Source: Hydractinia symbiolongicarpus (taxonomy: Eukaryota; Cnidaria; Hydrozoa; Anthoathecata; Hydractiniidae). From it: a DNA stretch of 64,000 nt. Positions 42,360 through 54,054 of the stretch are shown here, in pieces. Numbering within the stretch: position 1 is the stretch's first letter; the number at the start of each line of letters is the position of its first letter. Made by a program: the position numbers and the translations under genes. Location of the stretch: assembly GCF_029227915.1 (NCBI RefSeq), contig NC_079880.1, positions 18,990,001 through 19,054,000 on the forward strand. The letters run 5' to 3'. Below the pieces are notes generated by a model, which was not told the origin of the DNA, searched no databases, and saw nothing but the letters and a program-made list of their open reading frames with translations.

Positions 42360-43126
42360 CAGCGGTCTATGGTAACACCTTTTTTATACCCCTCGGCAAA
42401 TGTTTGAAATGACGAGAAACTTGCCGTTCTACTAGCCTTGATTAGACAGGCTACAGTTTATGGTTCATTTTGCATTGTACAGCAACGTTATCAAGGATGA
42501 AGGTACGGCAGCGGCAGGGGGCACGGGATCAAAGTCGTTCGACACCACCTATAAAATCACTAACATTGCATTGGAATTTGACAAGCTCAATCATGAGGGT
42601 CTTGCCAGCGCCATGATATCAAGATATGCTCGTCTCGCTTTACCCTACGTACGGATACTTTGAAGTAAGGTGGTCACCCTGAAAAAAGCAGATACCAGTT
42701 ATAACCTTCAAATCGACACCCCAGCAAAAGTTTAAAAAGTGTCTTGTTACTGTTCGTAGACCCTTCAAAAATAAAGGCTTGTTCGGTACGAACGAGGTCT
42801 TTTATAACCCCAAAATCAAAAAAATATCAATTACCGTTGAGGGTGAACCCAATAAACTCTGCTACTCACATGTAATGCTTCCAAAAGACCATCTCGAACA
42901 AATTGTGAACCTCTTCGGCACCCAGGATTCTAATGTGACGATTGGGCAGTTCATGACCGTAAGGTACTCCCTGTTTATCGATTTTCGAGCAAGCCCTGAT
43001 CATACCCTCCATGGATCTGGAAGGCCCCTACAACGCCTGAGTTACGGCATCACGCTCCACATGACGAAGAAAGCTTATGGAAACGAGGATATACGCTGCT
43101 ATGTCTACTTGTTTCAGGATGCCTAA
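42360..43126 (+). pseudogene. Double-jelly-roll major capsid protein remnant
   Basis: Overlapping frames show FDTTYKITNIALEFDKL, VTLKKADTSYNLQIDTP, FYNPKIKKISITVEGEPN, FIDFRASPDHTLHGSG and SYGITLHMTKKA. The order fits the C-terminal two thirds of a Polinton-type capsid protein. At least two frameshifts and a stop at 42661-42663 break it. The N-terminal region is poorly recognisable upstream of 42460. Confidence 0.6.
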
Positions 43127-43226
43127 CGGAACATCTTGGATGTTAGATTCCACAGCGCAGAGTATTAGATAAATGGCATCCTTGTCTATTATGGCAGGGG
43201 AGCATTAATAAACGCTTTGGCCTTCA

Positions 43227-43532
43227 GTGGGACAAACTTCCTGTGTAGTAAAGTTTCAGGGCATGGCGAGGCAAAGCGAAAAAGTCACGATAAAGCGATG
43301 GAAAATTGCAGGCAGCTCAAGGCAATGGGTACAAGACCGACAAGGTAAAATAGATTGGTTCAACAAGCAACGGGAATTGCAAATACAGGCTGGCAAGAGC
43401 CTTCAGGAGCTGGAAGAGGACATGTACAAGTACTACATCGCATCGAATGATAAGGTTCCAAAATTGTTTGATTTTAAACACCTTCAAAGCAACAATAAGA
43501 CGGTGAACTCACCTTCATTGTTGGCTCCTTGA
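43227..43532 (+). CDS. Unrecognised 101-residue frame within the Polinton-like remnant
   Basis: Basic N-terminal half (VTIKRWKIAGSSRQWVQDRQ) and a helical, acidic middle (LQELEEDMYKYYIA). No family recognised. It sits between capsid and integrase remnants in the same orientation, so it may be a remnant of another element gene or a chance frame. Confidence 0.3.
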   Translation: MGQTSCVVKFQGMARQSEKVTIKRWKIAGSSRQWVQDRQGKIDWFNKQRELQIQAGKSLQELEEDMYKYYIASNDKVPKLFDFKHLQSNNKTVNSPSLLAP

Positions 43533-43639
43533 CTTTTTTGGGGTTTGTAGCATACAAATATTTGTAAAACTTTTTGGACATGTATAATAAACATGTCAAA
43601 AGCATCACATATCGTTGCCGAGTAAGAAGTAGAAAAATT

Positions 43640-44140
43640 AAGCAAAATTTACTACACCTCTGAAAATGATGGCTTTTCGCCCAGTCCTATGGACTGGGCG
43701 AAAAGCCATCAAATTCCTCGCGAAGCAGAGTGGCCTATCCAAAAAGCTAGTCACTCACTGGCTGTCTAGGCAACTGCTCTGGCTCTCCGACATATTCGGG
43801 GCCCAAAACGTATCGATTATCCTCATTTCACCATTACAAGACCCAACGAGATGCATCAGTTTGATATATTGTACATGCCCCATGACAAACTATATAGAAA
43901 TACATACAAGTACATCCTTCTTCGAGGTACAAGGTAGCGAGACCCCTACGTACAGAAAAGCCAGCGAACTCGCAGACATGATCAAGGACATTTATAAAGC
44001 GCGATCTCTTCGCTATCCTAAAATTTTTTCAGTATGACAATGGTAGCGAATTCAACAGGTCTAAAATGTCTATTTTCCAAAGGGTAGGGCTACACTTTGG
44101 AAAAATTGTGTGTCCACACCTTGGAGACCAGCGTCGCCTA
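43640..44140 (+). pseudogene. Retroviral-type (Polinton) integrase remnant
   Basis: AIKFLAKQSGLSKKLVTHWL is the N-terminal helical segment. After frameshifts come TITRPNEMHQFDILYMPHDK-type and SELADMIKDIYKARSLRYPK sequences, then YDNGSEF at about 44032-44055, the second catalytic Asp motif. Frameshifts and the hairpin at 43668-43710 disrupt the start. Confidence 0.6.
43668..43710. repeat. Perfect 20-bp inverted repeat with 3-nt loop
   Basis: GATGGCTTTTCGCCCAGTCC at 43668-43687 and its exact complement at 43691-43710 around TAT. The right arm belongs to the integrase coding sequence (GRKAIKF); the left arm is an inverted copy of it. Confidence 0.95.
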
Positions 44141-44457
44141 TTCCGCAAGCTCTAAGTTATAAATCGCACCTATTCTGTAATGTATCGACATGGGTTGATT
44201 GTTGGTATAGTGTAATCTCCTAGCAACCTCAGCAAGCGACGGAGTCTTGCCATTTTCTCGAAATGCCACTTACCGTAATTTTCCCAGGTCATCCCATCGA
44301 CAAACGGAGCTTCAATATGGGCCCGCAGCTTACCCATATTACACCCGATATACTCCTGAGAAAAAATCTCCTTGTTTCCCCGTAGGGCCTTGCGGGCTCG
44401 ACATCGTACAACAGAAGCGAGATGTCACAGATGGTCGCATATGGGGCAACGCGTCCT

Positions 44458-44736
44458 TTATTTTTGATGGTCGCAGATGCTCCCACCTCCGCATTCTTTA
44501 CAACGAGACCTCACCCTACCATGCTCGCGGCATTTACACGTTAATCTCGGCCTACCATGCTCACTGCAGATACCACCGCCTCCGCAGTCCTTACACTGGT
44601 ATCTTCGCCTACCATGCTCGCTGCAGATGCTTCCACCTCCGCATTCTTTACACGTTGATCTTACCCTACCATGCTCGCTGCAGATATCCCCACCCTGTAC
44701 TTCTTGTAATATGTCCTCCGCCTTTTGTGGGGGCAC
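44458..44736 (-). CDS. Tandem CxxHGRxRxxCKxCGG repeat protein
   Basis: A 92-residue frame containing four copies of a roughly 20-residue unit of the form ICSEHGRxRxxCKxCGGG; one copy is shortened to CKCREHGRVRSRCKEC. The Cys/His spacing suggests serial zinc knuckles. Comparable repeats occur in proteins of large DNA viruses, protists and some mobile elements, with function unknown. It is convergent with the integrase remnant. The N-terminus is probably frameshifted: an adjacent frame upstream (about 44737-44820) reads KKCIKCLDVNKASKKRTRCP, a further Cys-rich segment. The opposite-strand frames here are shadows. Confidence 0.6.
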   Translation of the reverse strand: MPPQKAEDILQEVQGGDICSEHGRVRSTCKECGGGSICSEHGRRRYQCKDCGGGGICSEHGRPRLTCKCREHGRVRSRCKECGGGSICDHQK

Positions 44737-44980
44737 CTTGTACGCTTCTTTGACGCCTTGTTAACATCGAGGCATTTGATGCACTTTTTTGTCCGTTGAC
44801 CTATCCCCTTGATCCTAAAAATATCCAAAGAAAGATAGTGTTTACAATTCGAGCATTTTGGAGGTATTTGGAGGTATTAGGGAACGTTTATACCACCCTT
44901 GTTTTATCGCGTATTCGTCGAATAGTATCGCTCCCGTCATATAGCCAGCAAGCTTTAAGCCGTCCTCCAGATCCATCTTA

Positions 44981-45713
44981 GCCCCAGGTCTAGAAACTCC
45001 CAGCGTCTTTTTTGCACCTAGGGCTACAAGAATAGTATATGATACTAGCCTGACTAGCCTGAATCAATTACTTGTGTCTCATGCGGAGTTATGTTGCTTT
45101 TCATATGAGCTTTGCTTGTAGTCATTAATTTAACGCATTTTAAAAATATCAATTTGAGGCTTGCCCTGTGGAGGCGCAGGGGCAGGCTTGTGAGGTTCTC
45201 CACCATTTTTACCTCAAAATTTATACCATATTCCAACAGATATTGCGAGCACGGCAAGCGTCTCTACACGTAGATATAGACCTGTAAGGAACTGGCCCCA
45301 GATAAGGTTTTGAATGTAGATTCTACGGTACCCTCTTTCTTCCTTTTGCTGCGTGACTACATAGGTTTTATATTACATTTTATCCTGAAAGTGAGAGAAG
45401 AGATACAAAGGTGGTTGTGGCAATAGGTGTAGGCAATTGATGTGGCAATTAATCAATGCTTTTTTTGTGTTTAGTTAGTGTGTATGTAGTTTTATATTTG
45501 TCATACCCAATTAATTTTTACATCACATTATGTTATTAACTATTCAACGCTATTTCAAATTCTACACATTAGTAAGGTTTAAAATATACGACTTCAAAAT
45601 GCAAATTAGGTTCGGGTTTCATTTGGTTGATATTTTTCAAAATTTTGTGTGGTTGGGAATAAGAAGAATAGCCTTACAAATAAAAAAACGCAGTTACACA
45701 AATAATAAGTGTA
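44981..45713. other. No gene seen; spacer
   Basis: No supportable gene. It ends at the poly(A)-like signal of the minus-strand peptide gene. Confidence 0.45.
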
Positions 45714-45719
45714 TTTAAT
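45714..45719 (-). promoter_or_regulatory. Poly(A) signal variant ATTAAA
   Basis: ATTAAA on the minus strand about 27 bases downstream of the stop codon of the 8-cysteine peptide gene. Confidence 0.5.
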
Positions 45720-45745
45720 CAATACACAACACAACAGTAACAAAG

Positions 45746-47317
45746 TTAATTATCACACGAATAGCTCCAAATTCCTCTCTTGCATTTCCTGCCACCACTA
45801 CAATTTCGATCGACACAACAACTTGATAGGTAACGACGGCAACCATTGCAATTCTTTACGCTGGCGCTGCAGTCTTTGGTTGGACTGTGATGATGCCGAA
45901 AGACGTTTGCAAATTCACCTATGTATAAAAAGTTAAAGTAAAAAACATAACATGGTGCGTCTTTCTCGACTTTGAAAAAGCAGAATGTATGTTTTAGCTT
46001 ACTAGGTTGTGCATCTGCGTAGCCATTTCTGTATCCTTCTTCATATACTGAAGAGTCCGCATCTAAACGTAGAAGAGTATTTAATACTACGTTCTACTAA
46101 ATGATTTTTGAAACTTCACATTACAATTTGATTTTTAGAAATAAATATTTTTGTGTTAACGTGTCCCGTATATGCACTCCTCCTTATTAACCATGCCTCT
46201 CGATTTTAAATCCACCTTCTCACTCGAATAAGTAACTGGAGCCTCCGTTAGGCATCAGCTCGCGTTAACATGCGCTCGATGCAATTTTCAGTGCTTAACT
46301 TTTAGCGCAAGCGGTAAATTATATTGAGCATTACCTGTTCATATTTATAATAATATTTAACGCAAAAATATAATTTATTTTGGTTAAACTGTTAAAGAGT
46401 ATGCAGTACCTGAAGATTAGTATCCAATACCTTCTGTGAAACAGTCGTCAATGCGTAACATAAGATTTTGACACTTTTACTAAACGGATATAAATACAGC
46501 CAAACTGTTTTCGGCCAGCAACTTTCCTTTCTGCAAAGGATATTGTTTTGTTGCCTGCTATTTTAAATTTCTGTGCGTATTTTTTTCTATACTTTAGAAA
46601 ATATGCATAAAAATAAGAAAGGTTTCGAAAATTAAAGCATACCTGACAGCATAGTTTTTGCATTAGGTTGCCACCAGCCTAATGCAGGTGTTAATTTGCG
46701 CTAACTAGTTTTTATCTTTTGCCAACTGCTGACGTTTACATTACGGCTTTAAAGTTAACGCGAGTTAGCGCTTAGTGTAAACCGAGTTTTCGTAAAAGCG
46801 ACGTTTTTTGTGTTTGATGACTTTTAAAGGGGGGGCTTTTTTTAAATTTAAGCAATAAAAATTTACAATTACTTTAAATTCACAGCGTTAAGTAAAAAAA
46901 TGATCTCTGCTTTTATAAGTATGTACACGTCTATTAACAAAGGATGACTTTAGTTGTGTTTATTTCAAAATGAAAGAAAGATTGAGAAGAGCGCCCTTTC
47001 GTTTGAGCGCCTTTCTTGAATTAGCTTCTTCTCCAAGGAACGGCTTTGAATTGATCACACCAAGAAATTAATCGAGCACTTACGGATATGTGCTAAAGTT
47101 TTGTTTGACTTCGTCTAAGCGTTCTTTCGAATTAAATTCTCTCTAAGCAGTGATTTAAAAATAATCTACTCAGAGCTTAATCGAGCATTCACAGATATCG
47201 GGCAGCAGTTGTGTTTGAATTAAGCAAAAAATATTGCTACGTACCTCTTTCTTCTGGATAAGAATTCAACGCGGAAACAGTCCCGACAACGGCAATCATC
47301 ACCACAAGGAACTTCAT
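45746..47317 (-). CDS. Small secreted cysteine-rich peptide precursor (three exons)
   Basis: Exon 1 is 47317-47245 (signal peptide MKFLVVMIAVVGTVSA, donor GTACGT). Exon 2 is 46062-46003 (acidic; EEGYRNGYADAQP; donor GTAAGC). Exon 3 is 45918-45746 (Cys-rich domain, TAA). All junctions are phase 1 and GT-AG, giving 101 residues. The C-terminal domain has eight Cys at 61, 68, 71, 78, 79, 84, 90 and 99 (C-x6-C-x2-C-x6-CC-x4-C-x5-C-x8-C) and is basic. Such a layout fits secreted disulfide-rich peptides (defence, signalling or venom-type), but no family is recognised and no function can be assigned. Intron 2 (46002-45919) is 84 nt; intron 1 (47244-46063) is 1182 nt and contains a 9-bp hairpin near 46659-46687. 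Confidence 0.75.
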
Positions 47318-50300
47318 CTAAAAAAAGAAGAAGAATGAAATGGTTGGAACAGTAGGGGACCAATAGAATGAAAAATTGGATGACGAAATTTAAGCTAACA
47401 TATGTTTTCGAGCCTGAAAAAAAGATAAAACGATAAACTTTGAAAAAAGAAAAAATGTCTTACAAACCATTATTAATAAATATATTTAAAAAATAATTGT
47501 GTCAATTTTTCCCCGGCTATTTGTTAAGTGATGAGTCAGCATGGAAACAGACGTAAAGCTAACTAAAAATGATAAAATTTACCAAATTTCATCCTCCAAA
47601 ACGGTATGCTTTAGAAGTTATCACCCCCTCCTCCGTTGGAAGAGGATTTAGATCTCTACAACATATCCTCAAAGTTACCTTGTTATAAATCTTCCCCAAA
47701 CACAAAACTGCAAAACTTTTGCTTTTCTTCTTGATTAAATGTTCTTTTTTGCCTGTATTTAAACCGTTCAGCTTTAACGAACCTGGAAGTAACTGATGAA
47801 GTATTAATTAGTTATTGCAATATTTAATTAATGCCGCCAATAAAAATTGTCTTTCGAATTATATCAAAATGTAATTTTATTAGTTGCTGAATGGGTTAAT
47901 AAGTTGAATGAACATTGCTGTGGCATTACCTGCTTATTCGTCTGCCAGCTACTCCACGTTTAATTCACTTCACGCACGCACGTATCACAGAACAATAGAA
48001 GGATTGTAGATACCTGTTTATTACCTTATCGAAAAAAAATCTGTTGAAAAAAATAACTTGTAGAAATTTGTCAGAAATAGCTAAAATTGAAAGTCTACAC
48101 TTGTACCGTCTCTATAGAAAAGTAACTGAATAAAACGTAAGAAAAAAAATTCAGAAACGCACAAGTGGCGAAATGTCCTTCAGGTCCAATTAGTGAGATA
48201 TTAATCCCGTTGAAAAGTTTACGTGATCCGAGAAAAGATTTTTGATGATGTCAGGAATGACCTATCCATATAGACAAATTTAGCTTGTTGCTTCCACTGT
48301 GCGGACACTTTGAACCGCTGAACAAATGTATAGTATCGTGTGCTTTCAACAAAGAGGTTTTGAAGGTAAAATAAAAAAACTTGCTTTTTCAACAGTTACA
48401 ATCAACAGCAATATAATGTATCAAATTTGGACATTATTGCTTTTGGTACTTTATTGTCATAAATTATTGCAAGTATCAAATTTCTCTGCTAAAAGCATTT
48501 CGCGGGGACTTAATTTCGTGGTTGGGCCACTTTTGACAATTTTGAAATTGCAAAATTAGATCTCGGTTAATTTTCGTGACAAACATCCAAATATATTACC
48601 GAAAAATCTCCAAAGAAAATGAATTTAGAAAGGCGAATTCTGGCCAGGAAAACAGCTTTATGGTGTCACCTTTGGTATCGTTGGAAGCTCTTATCCTTAT
48701 TTTGAATGATAGAATAGATAATGTCTCATAATTTTTACTCCTTTTTTTTCTTTTGGGAAAACGTACAGGTGACAAAGAAAGTAAGTGAAAGTAGAAACGC
48801 TTGTGGAAGTGCAAATTTCAACCATGTATATTTTCTTACATAAAATCCGCAGATCAGAGATAATTCAAAAATTTCGCGGGGTTACGTTTTCGCTAAATTT
48901 AATCCCTGGGAAAATTTTTACCAATAAAGCATTGAACTTATGTTGTCCCGACCGACACTGTTAAATTGGCCATAAAACCGATGAAACAACCCGGTATTAC
49001 TGCTTACTCGGGTGAAAGGCGTATTCGAACACTAGTGATTCGTAGAAGGTTAAAAGCAAAATTTATTTGCTAAAACTGTGAAACGAAATTAAAACTTTTA
49101 TTAAGAGGATCTGCACACTGTGACTTAAATCGTGACTTCCTGTGCAGGTTTCTTCTGATGTCTTGAAGAAAAATAATAACATTGTTTTTGTGATGTTGTT
49201 CTATTTTCTAGTTTTTGTTTTTTTCTCTTTCAGTCATTTATAAAGCATGATAAATTTGACAAATATTTTAAAAGACAGCGCGGATTTCTGTTAACTTATT
49301 TTTTTAATTAATTTCGTTTCGATGGATTAGATGTTAAAAGTATTTCTCACGACAATTCCGATCTTTAAACAGCTTGAGGCTGGATTTTACATTTGAATTA
49401 ACTAAAGTTTGTAATTTGCTACCAAGACGTCGAGTTTCATAAAAAAGGATTTATGTTGAATGACAAAGAAGTCTTTTATTTTGCCGATATTTTCAGTGAT
49501 AGGTTGCTAACTGGCGTTAAACTCGAGGTTGAGCGCGCCTTTTATATTAGTAGAGCTTAGTACAGGTGTACTTTACGTGAATCATTTAAAGTAAACATTA
49601 CTGCAACAGTGATTTAAATAAATATTGAAACAATTTTGCGGAGTAAGTTCTCGTAAAATTTGCAAAGACGCTTTGATTTAAAAACACTGAAGTGGATACA
49701 ACAAAAAATAAAAAACCAATCTTTCGTAATTGGAACAAAAAAACGGCCAAAAAAATTAGTTTTCGTGAAAAGTCTAGGCTTTTTTTGCCTATCGCTACAG
49801 TCACCAACAATTTCATATATTTTGTGCAAAAGTTTTCGTGAGAGTTCCACAACAATCTCCAGTATAAATAACAACACAGCCTACAGCCTGTTGTCACAAA
49901 TTTTATCATTAGCACAAATTAAACTCTTTAAAAGATGAATCGAGATTGTTGTTGAACTAAATTAGTGCACGTCTCACAAGATCAACCAAACTGTACACTT
50001 TTGCTTGTATTACACTTTTATTGCAGGTAATGGTGCAGCTACCTAACTGCATTTAGCACGAATAACAAATACTATTTAAATCCTTCTTTACAGCCAGCTG
50101 CATCTAGATACTTTCCATTTTTGATTAAAGGAAGTAGCTGTCTAGCCACAACCTAAGCTGCAGCTTAATCAGATTGGTGAACATAAAGAAAAAGGAAACA
50201 ATAATGTTGATTAGCGTTCATAGCAAACTGCAAAAAAACCGTAACAGAACATAAGCAGAGCCAGCCAGCTAACTAGACCGTGACCCTTGCCAAGAACAGT

Positions 50301-50505
50301 TAAGACCCGTTGATGGGATATATTATATATCACAGCCTTTCGATTAGGTTGATTCCTCCAAGGCTTAAGAAAGATGTCAGGAAAAAACCTGTGATTACGG
50401 GTCAAGTTTTCGCTTAAAAATAGCCCTGTTTTTCGAACTTTTTTCCAATCCTTATGAGTTTCGCGCCTGGCAGTCAAGCAAAGGGTATTATTAAGGAAAC
50501 AGATC
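47318..50505. other. No gene recognised; upstream region of the peptide gene and spacer
   Basis: Should hold the minus-strand gene's promoter just above 47317. Frames at 48326-48559, 49598-49938 and 50211-50477 show no domains and overlap on both strands, so they are probably chance. Confidence 0.45.
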
Positions 50506-50575
50506 TTAGCTCAGTTGGTAGAGCGCTAGCTTTGCGTCTAACTGGTCACGTGTTCGGTCTTTACCTGAGACTATA
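50506..50575 (+). repeat. tRNA-derived (Ala/Arg-like) SINE head or tRNA pseudogene
   Basis: TTAGCTCAGTTGGTAGAGCG is a perfect A-box/D-arm. GTGTTCGGTCTTTACC is a damaged T-arm/B-box. The acceptor ends do not pair, so it is not a working tRNA. Confidence 0.6.
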
Positions 50576-52350
50576 TAGAAATTAGTTCGACTGGTTAGCA
50601 TTAGCCCTTAGTCACTTAGATATTATTAAAGGAGGTAGCAACCTAGCCTGTTTAATTAGCATTGCGCTTAAAAAATAATTACATTATGTCTGCAATTGAC
50701 ATATATAATATATATATAATTCAAGCTCCATTGTCCTCTCAGTCAAAAGCAGGCTGCTTTAATTGGATCTTATTCCAAGCTGTTGACAAGAATATCAACG
50801 TTGTAAGCAATGGCGTTAAATGGCTTTAGAAATGCAACAGATTGTCATGTTATTTATGCTCTGTTTTTTTCCTGTGTGAATTGAAATACAAAAGTTAAAC
50901 TTTTTTGTCGAGTCTAAGCGGATATTTTTCTGTAGTTACTTGCCTATGATTAAATAAACTTTGCTCGCAATTTTATTGACTGCTTTGCTTCTCTTTAAAA
51001 ACTTTAAGACAAGCATCAGAATCGTTCCATTGAAAGAACTGTGTTTAATGGGTATGTTTGAAAAATGTTCAAATTTTAACTCTTAACCCTTAACAAATAC
51101 CAGCTTAGTAGTCATTCAAAAAAACTAAAATGTTGCCTCTCAATCAAGTCATAAAGAAACTACAAACAAAGAGAAGAAGGGACAACAAATGTCAAGAATA
51201 GTCAAGAAAGAATCATTAGGGTACCGACTAGCGTGTACGTGCACAGCGATGGGACATCCCTGTCAAATAATTGCTGAGCGCTTTCATCAGAGATCGGAAA
51301 ATGCTAGTCGAAAAAGAATGCAAACAGTATAAAATATGAAGTGAACAATTTCTTGGGAAAAATATACCTTAAGACAAATTTGTTGTATTGATTTCCATAG
51401 CTGATGCAAGTGATGTAGTTAGTGAGACTTCAAAGCTGATCAAAATACCTTTGTATGATCACTAATTGTCCAAATATAATAGTTCAGACCATTTAGCTAG
51501 TTCTTCATGATCCACCATTTGATATTCCATCAATTTACGATGAATTAATATTGCTGTGAATACTGCTACCAAGTTTTAGATTATTTGGTAGACGTAATGA
51601 TAACGTAATGAGTTGTACATCACCTATTAATTTCGTTGGTGTGGATTATTTTCGAGATAATTGTATTGGTTGTATTGACACCCATATCTGTTGCAAGTGG
51701 TGATGTTGTACAAAATATTGGATTGTGATAAGATACTAGCGAGATTTTTCATGTAACAATCTACGTAGATTGAGTATTGAAACAGTGAGAGTCATAGATC
51801 AGTCACATCACCGCTCTCACATCACATCACATGGAAGGGTTCTATGCCTTGAGTCGCCTATTGTTTGATCATTTTGAACGGAAACAGTAAAACAACTACT
51901 TTTCCAGCAAAAAAACTGAAGTAGGAGTGCAAAGGGTTGATTTATGTATTATTTTGTTCTTTGCTAACATCACTTGATGGATACATATTCTTGTTTATTT
52001 GACTTTATGGTTTCATTTGATTTTGGTAAAATTTCAAAATAAAAGTTAGGATATTTATGTTGTTGTTAACCATCTTCAAATGACAATTTAATCAAAAATC
52101 CTTAAGTATTTCAAGTGGATTTATATGTTTTGATTGGCTGTTAAGTTAAAGCTCAAATTGTCCAGCGACAGCGCTAGTGTTCTAATAATGCGCGTGCGTA
52201 GAACAAAAGTCATTGCACTTTTACGACTGGGTAAAAAAAGCTTGAGCTGAGTCATGGGGAGGAAAAGGAAGACTTATTGTCATTCTCAACTTTTGTTAAG
52301 CTAAGCCCCTACAATCCTGTTGCAAGTTGGTCAATACCAAAATAGATAAA
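50576..52350. other. No gene seen
   Basis: AT-rich. An 8-bp inverted pair (CGACTAGC at 51227, GCTAGTCG near 51304) is the only structure noticed. Confidence 0.45.
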
Positions 52351-52843
52351 AGAGCTTTTATCACTTGATGGTTAGACAGTACAATTTTTAAGACACATTC
52401 TATAATATCTGTTTTCACTTGAAAGGCCATCAGCAAGTTTATCTGAGGGAAAGATTTTAAAGGGAAACTTTGTGAAGGTCTTTAAACATGGCGAAGGTTT
52501 GCTAAAAAAGATTTTCATGAGACTGATAGAAAACGGTTGTCCTGTAATGTAGTTTAGATTTTATGTATAAAATCGGAGAGCTTTTATCACTTGATGGTTA
52601 GACAGTACAATTTTTAAGACACATTCTACAATATCTGTTTTCACTTCAAGGGCCATCAGCAAGTTTATCTGAGGGGAAGATTTTAAAGGGAAACTTTGTG
52701 AAGGTCTTTAAACATGGCGAAGGTTTGCTAAAAAAGATTTTCATGAGACTGATAGAAAACGGTTGTGAGATTTATATGAAATAAAATAAATTTTTTTGTG
52801 GATAAATGGCCTGTAATGTAGTTTAGATTTTATGTATAAAATC
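52351..52843. repeat. Tandem duplication, 226-bp period
   Basis: Copy 1 at 52351-52576 and copy 2 at 52577-52843 share AGAGCTTTTATCACTTGATG through TAGATTTTATGTATAAAATC with only a few differences. Copy 2 has about 40 extra bases (GAGATTTATATGAAATAAAA...) after GAAAACGGTTGT. No coding capacity. Confidence 0.9.
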
Positions 52844-53364
52844 AAAGAAAGATTAATAATACCCACCCACTTTCTATTTAAATAGAATATTGGAATGCTT
52901 GTCTTTCCTTACATTAGATCCATGATATAAAAGGATCGTTTAATCGATATGGGTGGAGCTTCTTGTACAACTTTGACAAAGGTGTTTTATATATAAGTTG
53001 TATGTATCGAACTTGCCACACTTATAGTACGTCATAAAAGGAACAAAATGGCAGCAATAAATTTTTGCCTGCGTCAGCACATTTTCTGTGACGTCATCAG
53101 AAGCCAATCATTGCCCTAAAGTCCGATTTTTTCCGATTTTCGGGTAAAATCGGACAAAATCGGGAAATCAGATTAATCACGTGTTCAAATTATGCAAAAT
53201 GATTCTTCTTAATAAAACAAAGTTGTGTTGCAAGTTTCAAGTTCTAAGGATAATCCTAACATGAGTTATTAAATTTTTCGCCCGCCCGGACCGAATAGGT
53301 TTAAACCGTCCAAGGCGTACCAACTTTTCAACATAGTTTCAATGCCTTGGTGGATTATGTATAA

Positions 53365-53505
53365 CTAGTCGTTAGCCCGTGAAAAATCCACGGGTTCGCC
53401 CGTCCTTTTTATACCGCATTGCGTGCGTCTCGCCACCTGCGCAGCTAAGCTATCATTTTGCGTGGCAGACGGACGGACGGACGTATACGGGTATTATAAT
53501 ATAGA
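53365..53505 (-). mobile_element. 141-bp mini-Helitron
   Basis: On the minus strand it starts TCTATATTATAATACCCG and ends with a hairpin (CCCGTG-GATTTTT-CACGGG) followed by CTAACGACTAG, flanked by A and T. It shares its 3' terminus with 4921-5000 and its 5' terminus loosely. Contains a (GGAC)n-like run on the plus strand. Confidence 0.8.
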
Positions 53506-54054
53506 TTAATTTTGAAGTATGACATGGTATTATTTATTCAATTATGCCTTTAGGCGCTTATTTTATAAGCGGTTCCTTAAAGAACACTGATATGTCCCGT
53601 TTTTAAAAATTATCAAAACGTTGGAAGTTGGCAAGTTTGCTTGTCATAAAGAAAAAAAATAAACTTAATTTAACTGTTGAAAGTCTGGAACAATCACAAT
53701 CCCCCCTAACAGAGGTATAAAATTTTTAACTTAAACCCGATTTAATATAATTGGACCCGACTTATGCTGGGTTAAAACCGTCCGTGCGCTCAGACATTTT
53801 CTTGGAAATTGCGATCAAAATGGTAGACTTGTGATGCAAAAATACACGGCCGTTGTGTTGTTTCAGTGCTCCTTTTTTGTTGCTGAAAACTATACCGTTG
53901 TTCTCATAACGCTGTATATTTTTACGTATCTTGTTTTTTTCATTCTTTTTCTGAAATTGTTTTTCCTCCTTAACTAACTTAGCTTAATAAGGTAGCTGAG
54001 CTAGCTAAGTAAGCAACACTTTCGATTTTAGAAGAGCAGAAGAGAAGATAAATA

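Larger units (their letters stand above)
42300..44980. mobile_element. Decayed Polinton/Maverick-like (virus-derived) element
   Basis: A cluster of capsid-like (plus), unknown (plus), integrase-like (plus) and zinc-repeat (minus) frames, higher in GC than its surroundings. Capsid plus retroviral-type integrase is the Polinton/Maverick signature. No polymerase, ATPase or protease remnants or terminal repeats are seen, so only part of an element is present. Limits are approximate. Confidence 0.6.

Noticed and set aside
44247-44764. Two long plus-strand frames opposite the zinc-knuckle repeats
   Set aside because: They are antisense shadows: the repeated His/Ser/Leu composition follows directly from the minus-strand CKECGG repeats.
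49598-49938. Overlapping ORFs on both strands
   Set aside because: Mutually antisense, low complexity, no motifs or splice context.
50506-50575. Functional tRNA gene
   Set aside because: The A-box is good, but the acceptor stem does not form and the T-arm is damaged.
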